Shown here one piece after another: positions 12,811 through 26,200 of a DNA stretch of 64,000 nt (its first letter is position 1; each line of letters opens with the position of its first letter). A program made the translations under genes and the position numbers. The notes under the pieces were generated by a model. It was not told the DNA's origin. It did no database searches and saw nothing but the letters and a program-made list of their open reading frames with translations. This DNA is from Antedon mediterranea (lineage: Eukaryota; Echinodermata; Crinoidea; Comatulida; Antedonidae), in the NCBI RefSeq assembly GCF_964355755.1, contig NC_092671.1:17333501-17397500 (forward strand), in the 5' to 3' direction.

Positions 12811-13664
12811 TATTTTTACATGTGATATTAAATTAGATCTAAAAAAACGTAGGGAAGGGATCTTTCTTTCATCACTCCCTCATTCCTACTCGATACCTCC
12901 CATCACATCTCCTTTTCCTACTTAATAGAAATTTTTATTTTCAAACATTTTCATTAATGATTATGTTTGTGTAATTTAAGTTTCATCCCAAAATCTAGCT
13001 CACAATCAATTAACAAAACATCTTCCATCAACCCTACACAATCACTTAGTACAGTACCGTAGTATCACCAAATATTTCACCAAACAATAAATTTCATTTT
13101 CCAAAATTTAGTTTTTTACCAACATTATGTTGAACCTTTCTTGCCTAGAACATATTAGATTTGGATAATGGTTTTTTTTTATTATTGATCCGTAAGTCCA
13201 TGATGGCTAGGTTAAAAACCTGATTGGCTGGCTGAATTTTATCTTTTTTAACCATGTCTTATCACACAATCAGAAGTAATAAGCGAGTTAACATAATGTC
13301 AAATATCATTATCTTTTTTGTTCACGCCTGTATATAATCTTTGACTACAAAGGTGCTTTTCAATATCCATTTCTATACAATCTAATATGGTTCTAAATAT
13401 TTACAACATAATTTACTTGGATCTAATAAGGCGAATTTTATTATACTTTTGCAGTTTTTATGTAAAAATACATATTTTAGAATATACTAATATTTTAGAA
13501 TACATATTTCACCTATATTTCATATTTTGTAAATAGCAAGAACTCGTACCCACGCAACTGCTTTTCAAATTTAGTTAAAAACCTTCCCAGTACAATTCCG
13601 GTCAACATCACGCGTGCAGTAGCCAAAATATTTTTTATATATTTCTCTCTATATACAATATGGT

Positions 13665-13862
13665 GAAGCATGTAGTTTTGGTGGTTAACATACTTGTCTT
13701 CCAATCCCAAGGTCCAGGTTTCAATCCTGACCTAATTCCAACTCTTTTAACTCACTAATGAGACTTACTGTAGTTTATAATAAGCATGATAATAATAAGC
13801 ATGATAATATTAAAGTTTTTAGTGGGTGGATAACCAAGGAAAACCTTAATATCATTTTATAC
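13665..13862 (+). repeat. tRNA-derived SINE (family U), copy 1
   Basis: TGTAGTTTTGGTGGTTAACA (A box), TTCCAATCCCAAGGTCCAGG, TTTCAATCCTGACCTAA (B box), then the family tail with AATGAGACTTA and TAAGCATGATAA. Confidence 0.75.
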
Positions 13863-13869
13863 TTAAAAC

Positions 13870-16800
13870 TATAGATAATGTGAGAAAACAGGGTTTTAAA
13901 ATATTTCCATAAAAACACAAGGAAGTTTGTTAGAAATCAAATTTATGACCAGTAATGAATTACAAGTACACACTTTAAAAATGTCAGGAATACTATTACA
14001 CCAGTTATAACTTTGACACTGGCATTCATTATTTATCATAAAAATGTCACATTTTGGCTAGTATACTATCCAACACACATTCCAATCCTTATTGCCCTTC
14101 CCATAATATTGCTATAGATTTATATCATGACCAACATAAAGTTTTACCTCAAATTTAAATTATACATGGGAAACTACTGCCTTAAAGAATCACATAAAAA
14201 TGGATCGAGTAGAGATAAGATAAGATACCAACTATCTTAGAAGGATGTTCACAATGTTATCATGGTAAGAAATGATATACAGTACTTTATTTACAACATT
14301 CCACCTTAGGGCATTTTATATTACAGGTATTTTAACTTCTTTTTATGTAAACTTTTAATAAACTATTGTATTTAAAATATTTTTCCCATCTTTAAATTAT
14401 AATTTGACTCAAAAAATTCCAGAAAATAAGCATATTCCATAATTTCCAAAAATTTTCACAAAAAAAAAAGGTGTTGTGTTTCTTTTAAAAGCATAAGTTT
14501 GAACCAACATAAAACATTCATTATCGTGAGTTCAAATAACAACAGCTATTTGGAGTTTATATGTCAATATCTTTTAAAATTCATGAAGATTTTGAAATTG
14601 AGAAGACTTCTTGAGAAATTTCAAATTAGACTTCTGCTATTCACAGCACCGTATACTTTAGGCTGTAAATTTTCTTGTCACATTCAATATGAAACTGTAC
14701 TTTTCAGTTTTCATTAACTATAACTGTACACTACGGAAAGATGTCGGTCGCTGGAAAAGCCTTTGAAATAGAGAGTGGAATCTCTCATTAAAAAATATAC
14801 TCTTTTTCAACTTGATCATTAAATGCTTTTTGTAATATAAGAATAGAAAACAATATTGCTACTATATGTACATATTATAATATAACTGCAAATTATTTAT
14901 GAATAACATAATACAAAATACAGGTTATTTGCTTAGAAAGAAAAAACTGGAACACCTAATTTTAATAGGGAAAATAAATATACAAATTCCAGACTAGTCC
15001 ATTATGGTACAGGGTTGTTCTAGAACTTTTTACTTTTTTGTATCTAAACTTCTCCCTCTGGAGAGCATAGGCTATTATTGGTCTATCCAGGTAAGCTAGG
15101 CACAAAATAGAATCATTATTTATGTAGTGAGAGCCATTTATAACTACTATATGTACTCTGGATTATCCATGTTGTAGCTCTTAACATATATGGCAATATT
15201 CAAACTTATCTATGAAGCCAAGTGGACAATTCGGGAGTCAAAACTTAAATACACTACATAAACTTTAAATATGCTACATAATAGCAGTGGGAATTTAGAA
15301 ATTTTAGTTTCTAAATGCTGCATATGGGGAGTTTTTAAAACAGGAAGATAAACAACAATTAGAATTATATATAAAAAATAGATTATTTTATTTATCCTAT
15401 AAGGTTTATTATCAATAATATTTATGAATTATACCGATTTATTTTTATTACAATTGAGAGTATGAGAATATTCAGTATAAAAAATGATGAATAGATAAAA
15501 CCTATGAATTTATATTTGGCACAAAATGTTCATACAAAAAAAATAGATTAAAATAAATGATTATTTATGTTTTAATGGTAATTGAAATGTTTATCTAAAG
15601 TTCAACCTTTCTTCATTGGCCTAGTTAATGGGTAATGTACCAAGGCGTAGGCAATAATTTAAAAGGTTGTTTTAAGGCACAATCGATATGGCAAAAAGAC
15701 AAAAACATTGTTCTCAATCTTTACATTAATCAAAATAATTGTGACAGAACTGACAGCTTTTATTGTAAAGAACACTCGTAATGATAGTAATAAAATACAT
15801 ATACGCTGTAATCTAAAGATATTTATTTGGGGTTTTTTTGTGTAAATTTTCAACTAAAAATTGTTTGCATCTTTTAACTTTACATGTCATTACTATTTTA
15901 AATCATTTATTAAGTGCACTTGACATTGGTGTGTGTTAAGTGTTGATAGCGATAAAGTTGCAAAAAGTTGTTGAATTTTACCGATATATTTAAAAGTCTG
16001 TGACAGTACATTAATACCTTAAGTACTGTAGTACAAAAATATATGTGACATTAAAAACTACTGTCAAGAATAATTTTCTTTAACGCATCAACTAGTTAGA
16101 CTGCATGTGTTCAATACTCTTTCTGAACATTCTAAACAATGTGTTATTAATAGTATTCCTTGTATATTACCTCAAATCTAGTTCATCCTTTAACATATGG
16201 AGAAATCTTTCATACCTTTTGGCGTAATAAAGTAGGCCTACTTGTTGGAGAAACAAACCATGTTACGTTAACTTACACTATTAAGTAATACTAGAATTAA
16301 ATATTAAAATTGACTGTTTTAAAATGCAGTATCGTGTTATCGTCGTCAGTGAGAATGACATTGACACAGATCACAATTGTCAGTTTGATTGACACAGTTT
16401 TAAGTATGGGATAAAAAAGAGAATGGATAATGAAAAATGAAGTTAGATATTGCTTAAGTATTGACTGTTTAAGCCTTGTTCACACTGGACTTGGAAAATG
16501 GTTGATTTTAATAACCAAACTAACTTTACCCAATTTAAAAATTAAAACCAACTTCACACAGTTAGTTGACACTAGTATCGTTTTATTAAAATGTGTTTAC
16601 CTGATTCGCACTTTCAGATTGGAATTTTAGCCAGCATGGTTAGTTTTACCAAGACTGTGATAAGTTCTACTGGGCAGCAAGAAGTGTTCAGAAAAAGTAA
16701 CCATTGGAGTTAATTTAACCCTGGGGAATTGTAGACAGTGTTCAGACTAAAAGAGTGTGCCTATGACTAAAGTATTGCAACACCAGCTAAAGAAACAAGA

Positions 16801-17900
16801 TTAACTTGAGCTACAGATTACCACATTAATCCGTTTGTTATCAAGCAAGATAAAGCTTAATACCAAATTACTGAAAATCTAACTGGCTTTCACATTTCAA
16901 ATTCAATAAGTACAGTAAATACAAAATGATAATGAAATATTTACCGAGTGTGGCCATATAGCAGTGTATCAACAAAATCCAAGCACTTATCAATTTCAAA
17001 CATTGAAAATTTATTAAAAAAATGTTGTGGATGACCTTTCCATTAGTACAATACAATATTCATTTATCAAAATATTACTTTTAAATCACATCATTTGAAT
17101 TGTAATTGTTTTAATTCATGTGGTAATTGATTGCTATAAGATCATTAAAAAATGATTGGCATGCAAATCCAAGGACACAAATATTTAAATTCAAATATTG
17201 AAGTGGTTTTAAGTAAAACTGTAAATTTAAAGTTTTAACACATCACAATTTTAAACACAAAACAAGGTCATGATTTCCATTTTTTAGCACAAGCTGTTTT
17301 AAAAACCACTTGTTTAATCTTATTAATTATAAGAAAAAACAGAAACAAGTAGTTGAATAAATAATAATATACTGTGGCCTCCTTGTCTTGTTGGTACAAT
17401 AGATGTAGGATTTCAAAACATTGTTTGCAAACAAATGAATGTTAAGAACTTTAATTAGTACTGACTGTGGAATAATCACTGTTTTGTGTTGTTGAATTTA
17501 AAACTATCAGAACAAAGACATTAAAGATTAGCATTGATAAGACCTTAAAGAAAGCCTGTGTGGAGTGAGAATTAGAAGTTGATTGAAGGTAAAAGATCTG
17601 ATAAATTGATGGTCATCAGTGTACCACTCATTATGGTTAATACCTATTAGGTGAATTACCCATCATCATCTATTCTATTGACAGTCAAAAGACCATGTTA
17701 ATAGGTTTTGTCCATCTATAAAAGCATTTTATCACACTTTTGTAGGCAGGGAGTAGAACATTAAGTACTAAGTACTATCCTTGGAATTAAGTAATTTGTT
17801 AAAAAGATAGGGTTTAAGGATATGTCTGACACCTAAAAAAAGAGAGGTAAACTTCTAAACCTATGAGAAGTAACTTTATAATCACTGTCAAATGTGAGCT
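13870..17900. other. Intronic unique sequence, no gene seen
   Basis: AT-rich TMTC2 intron 1. Apart from the short repeat at 15040 nothing structured was supported. A stretch starting GCCTTGTTCACACTGG near 16454 resembles a transposon terminus, but no matching far end was found. Confidence 0.5.
15040..15118. repeat. Short repeat with GGTAAGCTAGGCAC, copy 1
   Basis: CTCCCTCTGGAGAGCATAGG, TTGGTCTATCCAGGTAAGCT, AGGCACAAAATAGA. Same family as 21293 and 38862. Confidence 0.6.
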
Positions 17901-17920
17901 CACTATTATTGTAAAACATA

Positions 17921-18074
17921 AAGCTCATCAAACTTTATGTGACAAAAGAATGTCATGTGCCCATATATGGGCCTGATGATGGCATATCACTACCATATTT
18001 GGGCATACCATTACCATATTTGGGCAGATCACATTTTTTTGTCAAACTAGTTTGATAGTGTAGACAGAGCTTTA
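17921..18074. repeat. Palindromic MITE, copy 3
   Basis: Right end TTTGATAGTGTAGACAGAGC is intact. The inner CCATATTTGGGCA unit is duplicated, making this the longest copy. It lies in TMTC2 intron 1. Confidence 0.85.
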
Positions 18075-18912
18075 CTATGGTAGCTTTTTTTTCTTATAGA
18101 TCTTATGCCCTATGGTCAAGCACTGTGTAGTACCATACTTAATTGTTTATGATCAACAAAGAGCATCTCTTCACAAGTTTACAAAAATGTAGTATTTATT
18201 TTTTATTTATTCATTGGAATTAACTGTATATCGTTGGCACAACTCAATTAATGGTGCATCCATTTTACAAAATAAAAAAAAGAAGGATAAACAAAATTTT
18301 ATTTCAACATGGGTATACTACTTTAGGTATATAAAAAAAGTCTTTAAACACGTTTTAAATATTTGGGCTACATTATATCGACATACAGCAATTAATTAAT
18401 TAATTTTAATTACTACTGATCTACTGTAATGTGTATTTCATGATATATACAGTACTGAAATGCACAAAGCAGTCTTCTGTGCTTTATAGCCTACAGTGTA
18501 CAAAAACAAAATACTTATAGACATCTAATAAGATTATGAGAATATTTCAGCTTTAAGAGCGCCAGACTGTTAAAATATATGCACGTTTCTGTTAATCCCT
18601 TTATGAAATATGTATTTGTACTGACTATGCATTCCACGCCATCTTCAAATGATTGATGATCTGACAAATTTGCTTCAAATTTAAGGTTATTGATGAAGAA
18701 ATTAATCACCAATTGTCACTAGATATCATTATGGCACAGCATCAGGAGGAAATCAAGTTTAGTTTGATATCAAATTATGACCTCCAACTCTTGACACCCA
18801 AGATATAAAATCACAGAATATTCATGAATTAATTAATCATTACTTTACTTTTTGTATCAGTTTATTTTGGAAATATGATAAAAAAAAACTTCTAATTGTG
18901 TAATACAATGTT

Positions 18913-19020
18913 AAGCTTGGTTCCCACTTGGCAAGGATGCAAGCCCACTGTAAGTAATTTGACCAATCACAAGGCAATGGATCATTTAAACTGTCGCTTG
19001 TGATTGGTCAACTCAGTTGA
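18913..19020. repeat. Repeat with TTGGTCAACTC, copy 1
   Basis: AAGCTTGGTTCCCACTTGGC at the left and GCAATGGATCATTTAAACTG...TTGGTCAACTCAG at the right. The second part recurs at 27890-27934. Confidence 0.5.
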
Positions 19021-19058
19021 TCCTACGTCATTGTCCAAATGGTAACCATGGTTTAGAT

Positions 19059-19350
19059 ATGTGGAGGGCGTGTGGCGCAGTGTGTTGGACGTTGGACTAC
19101 CGATCGTCAGACCTAGGTTCGAATCCAACTCTCGCCGCATTGCTTGTATCCGTAGGCAAGATACTTTACTTACGTTGCCTCTCTCCACCCAGGTGTATAA
19201 ATGGGTACCCAGTTAGATCTAGACACAACTGCGCTGGTTACCGGCTGCATTATGGGAGTATGTTTCCATACGTGTTTGATCCCAAAAAATACTGGGGTAA
19301 TAATGCTTGTAAAGCGCCTTTGAGCATGATTGAAATATGATTGAAATATA
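19059..19350 (+). repeat. tRNA-derived SINE (family S)
   Basis: Head GTGTGGCGCAGTGTGTTGG (A box) and AGGTTCGAATCCAACTC (B box), then a conserved-looking body (CACCCAGGTGTATAAATGGG, GCTGGTTACCGGCTGC) and end TAATAATGCTTGTAAAGCGC. This architecture resembles SINEs of sea urchins and other deuterostomes. Confidence 0.75.
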
Positions 19351-19567
19351 TATTTATACTGGGTAACCTCTTCAGTCAAAGACTGGTCTCCCAGAGGGCC
19401 CAGTTGGTGATCAGTGGCTGTGATGTACTAATACACCGGGGTAACCCCCTACTCGTCTCGAAAGATGTACTAGGTTCTTTAAAGTGCACACGAGCAAGTT
19501 GTGTACACTGGACCTACGGTTTATAGTCCTTATCCGAGAAGACTCGTTCTACCACCAAAACCATGGA

Positions 19568-19645
19568 GTGAGTGAGCCTCGAACCTCTGCCGATGTTATG
19601 GCTACGTGATTACGGTTCCACTGTCTTAACCGCTCGGCCACTCAC
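19568..19645 (-). repeat. tRNA-Ser-like sequence inside a SINE
   Basis: On the minus strand, AGTGGCCGAGCGGTTAAGAC (A box, typical of serine tRNA), a long variable region, and AGAGGTTCGAGGCTCACTC (B box) with complementary ends GTGAGTG/CACTCAC. It is embedded in a longer repeat (19383-19690) ending GGGCGCTATATAAATCTGG, so it is read as a SINE head, not a working tRNA gene. Confidence 0.6.
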
Positions 19646-19769
19646 CCATGATTACTCATGAAAAGGGCGCTATATAAATCTGGTATTATTATATGTTTGT
19701 GAAGGTGTAGTATAATACCACTTCCATAAAAACTCTAAATCATTATTAATTACCAAGAATGGATTTATT

Positions 19770-19985
19770 TCACGTATTTGTCTTCTTTTTAATAATTGTG
19801 TTGTTAAAGATAATTCTATTGATCTCTTTTTTTTACCGTTATAATTGTTTTTGTAATAAAATTAGTAAGATTGTATAACTTTGTTTTGTATATAGGTCTT
19901 AAGATATATATATATTTTATTCCATTCTGTAAGTGGCGGGTTTCCCGCTGTTGAATGAGATTGTAAATAAATAAATAAATTAAAG
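19770..19985 (+). repeat. Retroelement 3' end with hairpin and TAAA tail
   Basis: T-rich sequence, then a 5-bp stem hairpin GCGGG-TTT-CCCGC at 19936-19948, then TGAGATTGTAAATAAATAAA. A microsatellite-like tail after a hairpin is typical of LINE or SINE 3' ends. Confidence 0.55.
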
Positions 19986-20429
19986 ATGTAGAAGAAAAAG
20001 GGAAAAAATAATAAAATTTAATGTGTTTTTTAAAACATCTCTATAAAATTCTTTGTATCGTTTTTTCAAAATCATTTTATTTTAAATTTTATTTTCTCCT
20101 TTATTCAATCAAACTTAATAGATTTTGACAAGTAAACCGATACTTTAATAATTTGCCATTTAAAACAAAAGAAATTCTACCATGCCATTTGTTTGAATAA
20201 GACAACAATGATGGAGAGATTGACAATTTAGCCTTTGGGTTATAATATGTCCAGACATTGATAAATGTAAAGTGCAGAATACATTTAGAACATGTATCTT
20301 TATATTTCTAGGTCAGTAGAAATATTCTTGTCATTTTTTAACATCATATTCTACATCTGTAATATTAATTATTTATTACTTATCCATTTACTGTTTTTTT
20401 CATATTTCTATTTATATACTGTTTTGTAA

Positions 20430-20545
20430 CTACTTATAAGCTGTGCTTCAGAGATTCCCCATTTTCATTGTTTCATTTTTGTAATGAATATTTATGTATG
20501 TTTATGTTTGTTTTTGTGAATGGAAATAAAGAAACAAACAAACTG
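20430..20545 (+). repeat. Possible retroelement 3' end
   Basis: GCTGTGCTTCAGAGATTCCC, then T-rich sequence and GAATGGAAATAAAGAAACAA with AAAC repeats. It looks like a polyadenylated insertion end; no body was identified. Confidence 0.4.
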
Positions 20546-21013
20546 TTTGTTTCTGACATTTCATACATAATTTATCTTTGACCCCAGGTCGGGATTAGTA
20601 CATATTTCGGGTTCTTTTCTTATATAATGTTTCTGAAATACACTTCTTTAATTCTATTATTGACAACTCATCAGCCAATACTGTTATCTCTGACATATTA
20701 TTCCATCTACGGTATATTGTGGCTCCTGAATTCTCAATATCATCGTCAAGTAAGTTTTTCTATCACCCAGAGCAGTCTAAAACTATGAAATTTGATTAAA
20801 AAATAAATGAATTTTGAAATTAAATGATATAAAATTCAAAAAAACTTGCAGCCTACTTTTCTTATAACATGTATTATATCTTTTTATGTGTCTGTGTAGT
20901 TTTGTAATAAATAAACAATATTATAAGGATAGTAAAACTTTTTTTTTGTAATTTAATAATAATTTACAAATCAATTAATAATCGGTGATCTTTAATAACA
21001 CTGAATCGATTGG

Positions 21014-21135
21014 TTATTTTCAGGCTGCCATTTAACCGGTCATTGTGTGCAATTGTCCGGTTTCCGCTGCCAAGAAATTTGGGTTAATTTATTCACATGG
21101 TCAATAACCGGTTATTTTTTAGCAGCAGAAACACT
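21014..21135. repeat. ACCGGTTA-rich repeat, copy 2 (half)
   Basis: CATTTAACCGGTCATTGTG, CCGCTGCCAAGAAATTTGGG and AATAACCGGTTATTTTTTAG align with 7050-7160 at roughly 80 percent by eye. Confidence 0.65.
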
Positions 21136-21292
21136 ACCTGACAGGCAAATTTCAAATTTACAAACTTTAAATTACTTCTACCATGTCTCGAAAAGAAATG
21201 ATGATGGTGGTATGTTGGGATGTTCCCACTTGAGGGCAGGGTTTATGGAATGTACCATTATATGACAGAAGTTTTTCAATTTTTTTATATAT

Positions 21293-21420
21293 ATTCGAAT
21301 TGTAGCTCTCTTCTCGTAGAGAATAGGCCAATGTCGGTTTATCCAGGTAAGCTAGGCACGAAATAGACTACAATTTCGTTTCAGGTAACTAATTTTGTAT
21401 TAAATAAAGTTGAATTGAAC
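21293..21420 (+). repeat. Short repeat with GGTAAGCTAGGCAC, copy 2
   Basis: CTCTCTTCTCGTAGAGAATA, TCGGTTTATCCAGGTAAGCT, AGGCACGAAATAGACTAC, then TATTAAATAAAGTTGAATTG, which looks like a retroelement 3' end. Confidence 0.65.
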
Positions 21421-23069
21421 TAAACTAAAACACTTTCCATTGTCTCTAAATCTGTCTAAATACAAACTTTATAAAAGTTCCATCCAACACAACTTAATTT
21501 ACCAATTGTTGAATGAGTTTGTCCGAGCAAATAGTAGTCAAATAATTATTTGCGGTGGATCTATATATTAACAAAACACATTTACCTGTATTAAATAATA
21601 TTTCTTTGATGTTGACCTGCTTTCACAAGAACAGTTCAAAGCGACTTCAAGCGGAGCTGATCAAGAAACCGATCACGTCGTTTCTTAAATTTGTAATGTT
21701 GAGTAGGGAAGATATTCAAGTGCCAACTTCAACACGACTGACCTCCATACAAAAGCCTCTCATAATATATTATTTAGTTTTCATTTACCAGATAATGAAT
21801 AAAGTTTACAGCAATGATTACGATGTCTTCTCAAACACTAAGCAGTGTAAAAATCAATCTTTCATACAAAAATTAAACCCAATGGTGTTGGTAGTCTATG
21901 ATAAAAGTTCCTTAAACATCCCTCTACAATAATGGTCTAATCACCCCATCATGTATCAAACACCAGTATCATCGTTTTGTTCACTTGACTATCCATTCTC
22001 ATAATAGGGATGTTCAAAGAACTTTCATCTTTTCGTATCATACCGCTCCCTTAATTCAGGCAACTTCAAGCTATGCACAATATAGACAAAATTGAAGCAG
22101 TTCTACCATTTATTCTCCTTTATTTCATATAAACCAAAGCGCATAATATATATTTGGTCTTTTATTAAGTCTCACAACTCAAACATGGCATGTAACAAAT
22201 CTGACCAGCAGATTAAGCTTGTACATGTTGAATTCAAAATTTCTGAATTACAGAAAATATGAAAATATGTAGGACTATAGTTAACTAAATTCTTGTATTG
22301 CAATACATAAACAAACCATTAGATGTTTATTCAAGTGAAGCACTTAAGGTAATTGCACGAATTACTTCCAAAACCAAGAGTAATAACCATAAAAGAATAA
22401 ATTAGGGCTATCAGTAATGTAAAATGATTGTTTTAAACAAATGTAGTACAATTAGCAAACCAATTAACCACTTACCAATGTTTGGAAATACAGTGGAATG
22501 TAAGCTTTTTACGAAATTGCTGTCTGAAAGTGTCAGTAAGCAAATTTGACATTGTGTAAAGGCCAACATATTGTGAGTACAAGACAATGCTTTATTGAAC
22601 ATAAACTTATTGCGTTTACACATTTTTTACACAGATTTCCACAAAGTTAATTTATTATAGCTGTCGTGGTATATATACAGTAGTTGACGGACAGAAGGGG
22701 CACTATTGGAGTGAGGTGCTTATTTGTGAGGTGCTTAATATACAGAATATCGCAGTTTTTAACTAAAAATATATTATTTATTAAATATTGAAGGGAAATA
22801 TCAAATATCTAGGGTTAATGTGTACTTGATCATAATGTAAACATTAGGCAATCAGTACTATGTAATACTAAACTACTCTACTTTATATTCGATCACACAC
22901 CTTTTCCCAACACACTGATTAAACAGCAAAATTTAATAACTCCCCTGACAACAGAAAGTTGTCTATTTTAATATAGCCATCGTAATTTCAATGTAATTAT
23001 ATTACAATTTGAACAGCTTTAGGTTATGGGGGTTGTATGAGGAACATAGTAAACCAGTAGTGGATCTAC

Positions 23070-23165
23070 TGTCAGTGGTTTAACGGCTACGAGCGCTTAC
23101 TGGATAAACCCAGCGTAATGGCCTCCAGAATATGACCCTCCAACTACCCAGTGTTGGAGAGCCAG
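23070..23165 (+). repeat. Two-copy repeat family W, copy 1
   Basis: GTTTAACGGCTACGAGCGCT, TACTGGATAAACCCAGCG and CTCCAACTACCCAGTGTTGG. The inverse of 53176-53325 shows the same motifs in the same order. Confidence 0.55.
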
Positions 23166-23180
23166 TGCTTTTTCCCTGCT

Positions 23181-23290
23181 TTAAGCTCTGTCTACACTAT
23201 CAAACTATTTTGAAAAAAAAAAGTGTGATGTGTCCAAATATAATAGTGATAAGCCATCATCATGTCCATACATGAAACATCACATTTTAA
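23181..23290. repeat. Palindromic MITE, copy 4 (truncated)
   Basis: Left terminus AAGCTCTGTCTACACTATCA is intact. The right half stops at CATCACATTTTA without the terminal repeat. Confidence 0.8.
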
Positions 23291-23299
23291 CTGTTTACT

Positions 23300-26200
23300 G
23301 TACATTAGAGTGTAGTCAGCAAAGTGCCCCGTGGAAACCCATGTTATAAAATTGAGCCAATTACTATAATCAATATATAAATCATACTGTAAATTATAGA
23401 AACAGTACTCATATTCGGAACATGATCTCATAATCGCGTCGCGCATAGCTCATTGGCGAAAGTTCTATACTATATCAATATTTTGAAATATGATATATAA
23501 AAGAAATTGTAAAGTTTATATTTTCCATTTCCTTTATATACTTATCTATAATTTAGATCAATATCTCTGACGTAAATATATACATGCACTGCAATTTGAA
23601 AAAAAAAATGTATTCAATCCATTTACACCTGACACAGAAAATGATAATCTAGGCCATGTATGATTTTATGTAAGATATCGACTGATTAAGGCATGTGTTG
23701 ATAATGTTGATATGAGCCCAATCTATCAATGAGTACTGAGGTGTGTCCATGTATATCAGCAAAACAAAGTATCAACAGTCTAATAATGTTTCTACTTTTA
23801 CATCTGTGATTTTCATTAAAAAATATCTTTTGATTTATAACATTTATATATAAAATTTACATTATCCTTTAAAATGGAGGAACACTCTCCAAACAAGTTG
23901 ACCAATACAAAATGTTACAAAAGTATAGTCATCATCACAATATATAATATAAAGACACAAAAAGTTAATAACTGTTCATAATTACATAACATCAAGCAGT
24001 AGAAGGTACTAATGTATTATCAATTAGCGAAATGTGGCTTAAATTTTTTTGGAAAATAATTGTCAGTTGGTCAGTTAGTCAGTTGTCAGTTGGTAATCCA
24101 AAATCTGATGACTTTCCAAAAGCCAGAATTTGATTAAGATAGTAAGACCCAATATTCTTTCTTTTCTTTAAAATGCATTTTAAAAAAACTAGTAATTTGG
24201 GGCCAGTTGTACGGTTTTTTAAAAACATTCAGCTGATGGAAAATTGTATTTATGACATTTTAGAATGTCACATACATGTTTTGAACTTTACTATTAAGAG
24301 CTATAAATATAAAATGAAATTGAATTATTTATTTTGTTACAAAACTATTAAAATGATTAATTTTGGTGTGGACTGAATAACTTGATGCATTAATGAATAT
24401 CACTTGCCAAACCAAATAAATAAATGATAAATGGTTAAAATAGTTAATTTTATGAAATTGTAGAGTGTAAGTAGCCAACGTTTACGAACAAAAAATATAC
24501 TATTTACAGTATAACAATAAATTAACATATCATTAAACATATGTATGCACAGTAACTTGTTTCTTTATATTAACAATTTATATTGCATTTCCTTTAAAAT
24601 ATAGTATATAAATATTTCAACTACAACATACATTACACTAGTGCAATGCAATTTTTATAGTTGTTGCAAAAGCACTTGAATGGTAATATTGTCAAACTGC
24701 ATTAGTGATGTGAATAGAATATTAAGCACATCTCGACTAGACAAATTATCAATCATGGCATGTCTCCAACCGGAAATAAAGTCAGGATCTTAAAATAATG
24801 TGATCAACACAATGTGTCAATGTGTTGTATAAATTGTGTAATAATAATATAGTATTTCCAAATATTTCTAGTATTAGGATAAAAGTAATGAAAGCATAAA
24901 CATTACAGCGACAGCAAGTTAAATTCTAAACTTTAAATTATTATTCACATATTGTGTTCTATGGCAATGTTCTTTAACTTCAAGTTGCAGATAACTATTT
25001 CATAAACTTAATCAATGTCAATGGTAACACAAATGTTATATGCTAAACATTGAATGGAGCGCAAGATACAAGCGAACAAAGCATATTGTCCGAATCGCAC
25101 TAATCTACAAAAGTGTGTTTTTATGACAATGAATAGGCCTACTGTATTAAAGGCCTTGATTATACCAACACCTTTCTATAAACAAATATTAAAGAAAGTG
25201 GAACAAAGCTGAATATACCTAATAATAAGATTGCAAGTAGACATCAATTATTCCATTGTTGTATTTGTTTGATCAATGGAAAATGTAAGCAACCAAGCAT
25301 AGAGTGAATAATCAAAAACCCTATTGTGCTAATACCTACATGATATATAATATCTAAAAAGGATTATTGAGGAATTACAGGAATATTTTAGATACAAAGA
25401 AAAAACTATAGCATCGATGATGCAGTTTAGTTCAAGAGGTGTACGGTATACAAATCAAATTTGGCCAAACAGATCCAGGATTTTTCGGGAGAGCACGAAC
25501 ATACTGTAATATTAATACAATTAGTCTGTCAAATAAAACATTCATTTTAGTTGTAAAAAGGAGATGCGTGTGCCCAAGCACAACTCATTTCATCCCCTTT
25601 TTAAAAACTGTTGATTCTTAAATTTTATCCTTTCCTCCATGCTTTCACAGGAAAACATAATTATAGAATCAAATTATTTTCATACAAATATTTTTTTATT
25701 AGTTTTTTATGATACAGTATTTTAGTGGGAGTTTGCTATTTGTTTAATAAGTAATCTTTATTAAACACAATTATTCTAAATAGGATCTATCTTTTTTCTT
25801 TTCGGAGAACAGCTTTGGAAAAGTAAATTATTAATTTATAAAAATCTTGACTGTATGAAAATAGTTTACAGAAAATCCTGGTACAAGGTCTATATCTTCC
25901 ACAAGCTAGTACTCAGAAAATGCGCCAAGTATGGTGTGAACATTTTACAATTCTATGGATATTCATATTATTAGTGACAGGCAGGAGTAAACCAGTATAA
26001 TACAATACAATTTTTTAGGGTTTATCTTAACGTCCTTGGTACAATTAAATTTGATTTATTAGCCTTCAAAACAAACAATAGAAACGTGTTGTTTAGGATG
26101 ATATCAATAACTAGTTTGTATTTTCGAATTCAAAAATGTGTAAGTATTTACAGTGTTACCTGACAAAAGGATAACCGGTTAACAAATGCATTGACAAGTT

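Noticed and set aside
16454-16780. MITE beginning GCCTTGTTCACACTGG
   Set aside because: No convincing inverted partner or target duplication was found.
19568-19645. Functional tRNA-Ser gene
   Set aside because: The B box is imperfect (GGTTCGAGGC), the stems are weak, and it is embedded in a repeat whose end resembles other SINE 3' ends.
21555-21932. 125-codon ORF on the plus strand in TMTC2 intron 1
   Set aside because: Its composition looks like translated AT-rich intron. No domain, no splice or polyA context and no biased codon use were seen.
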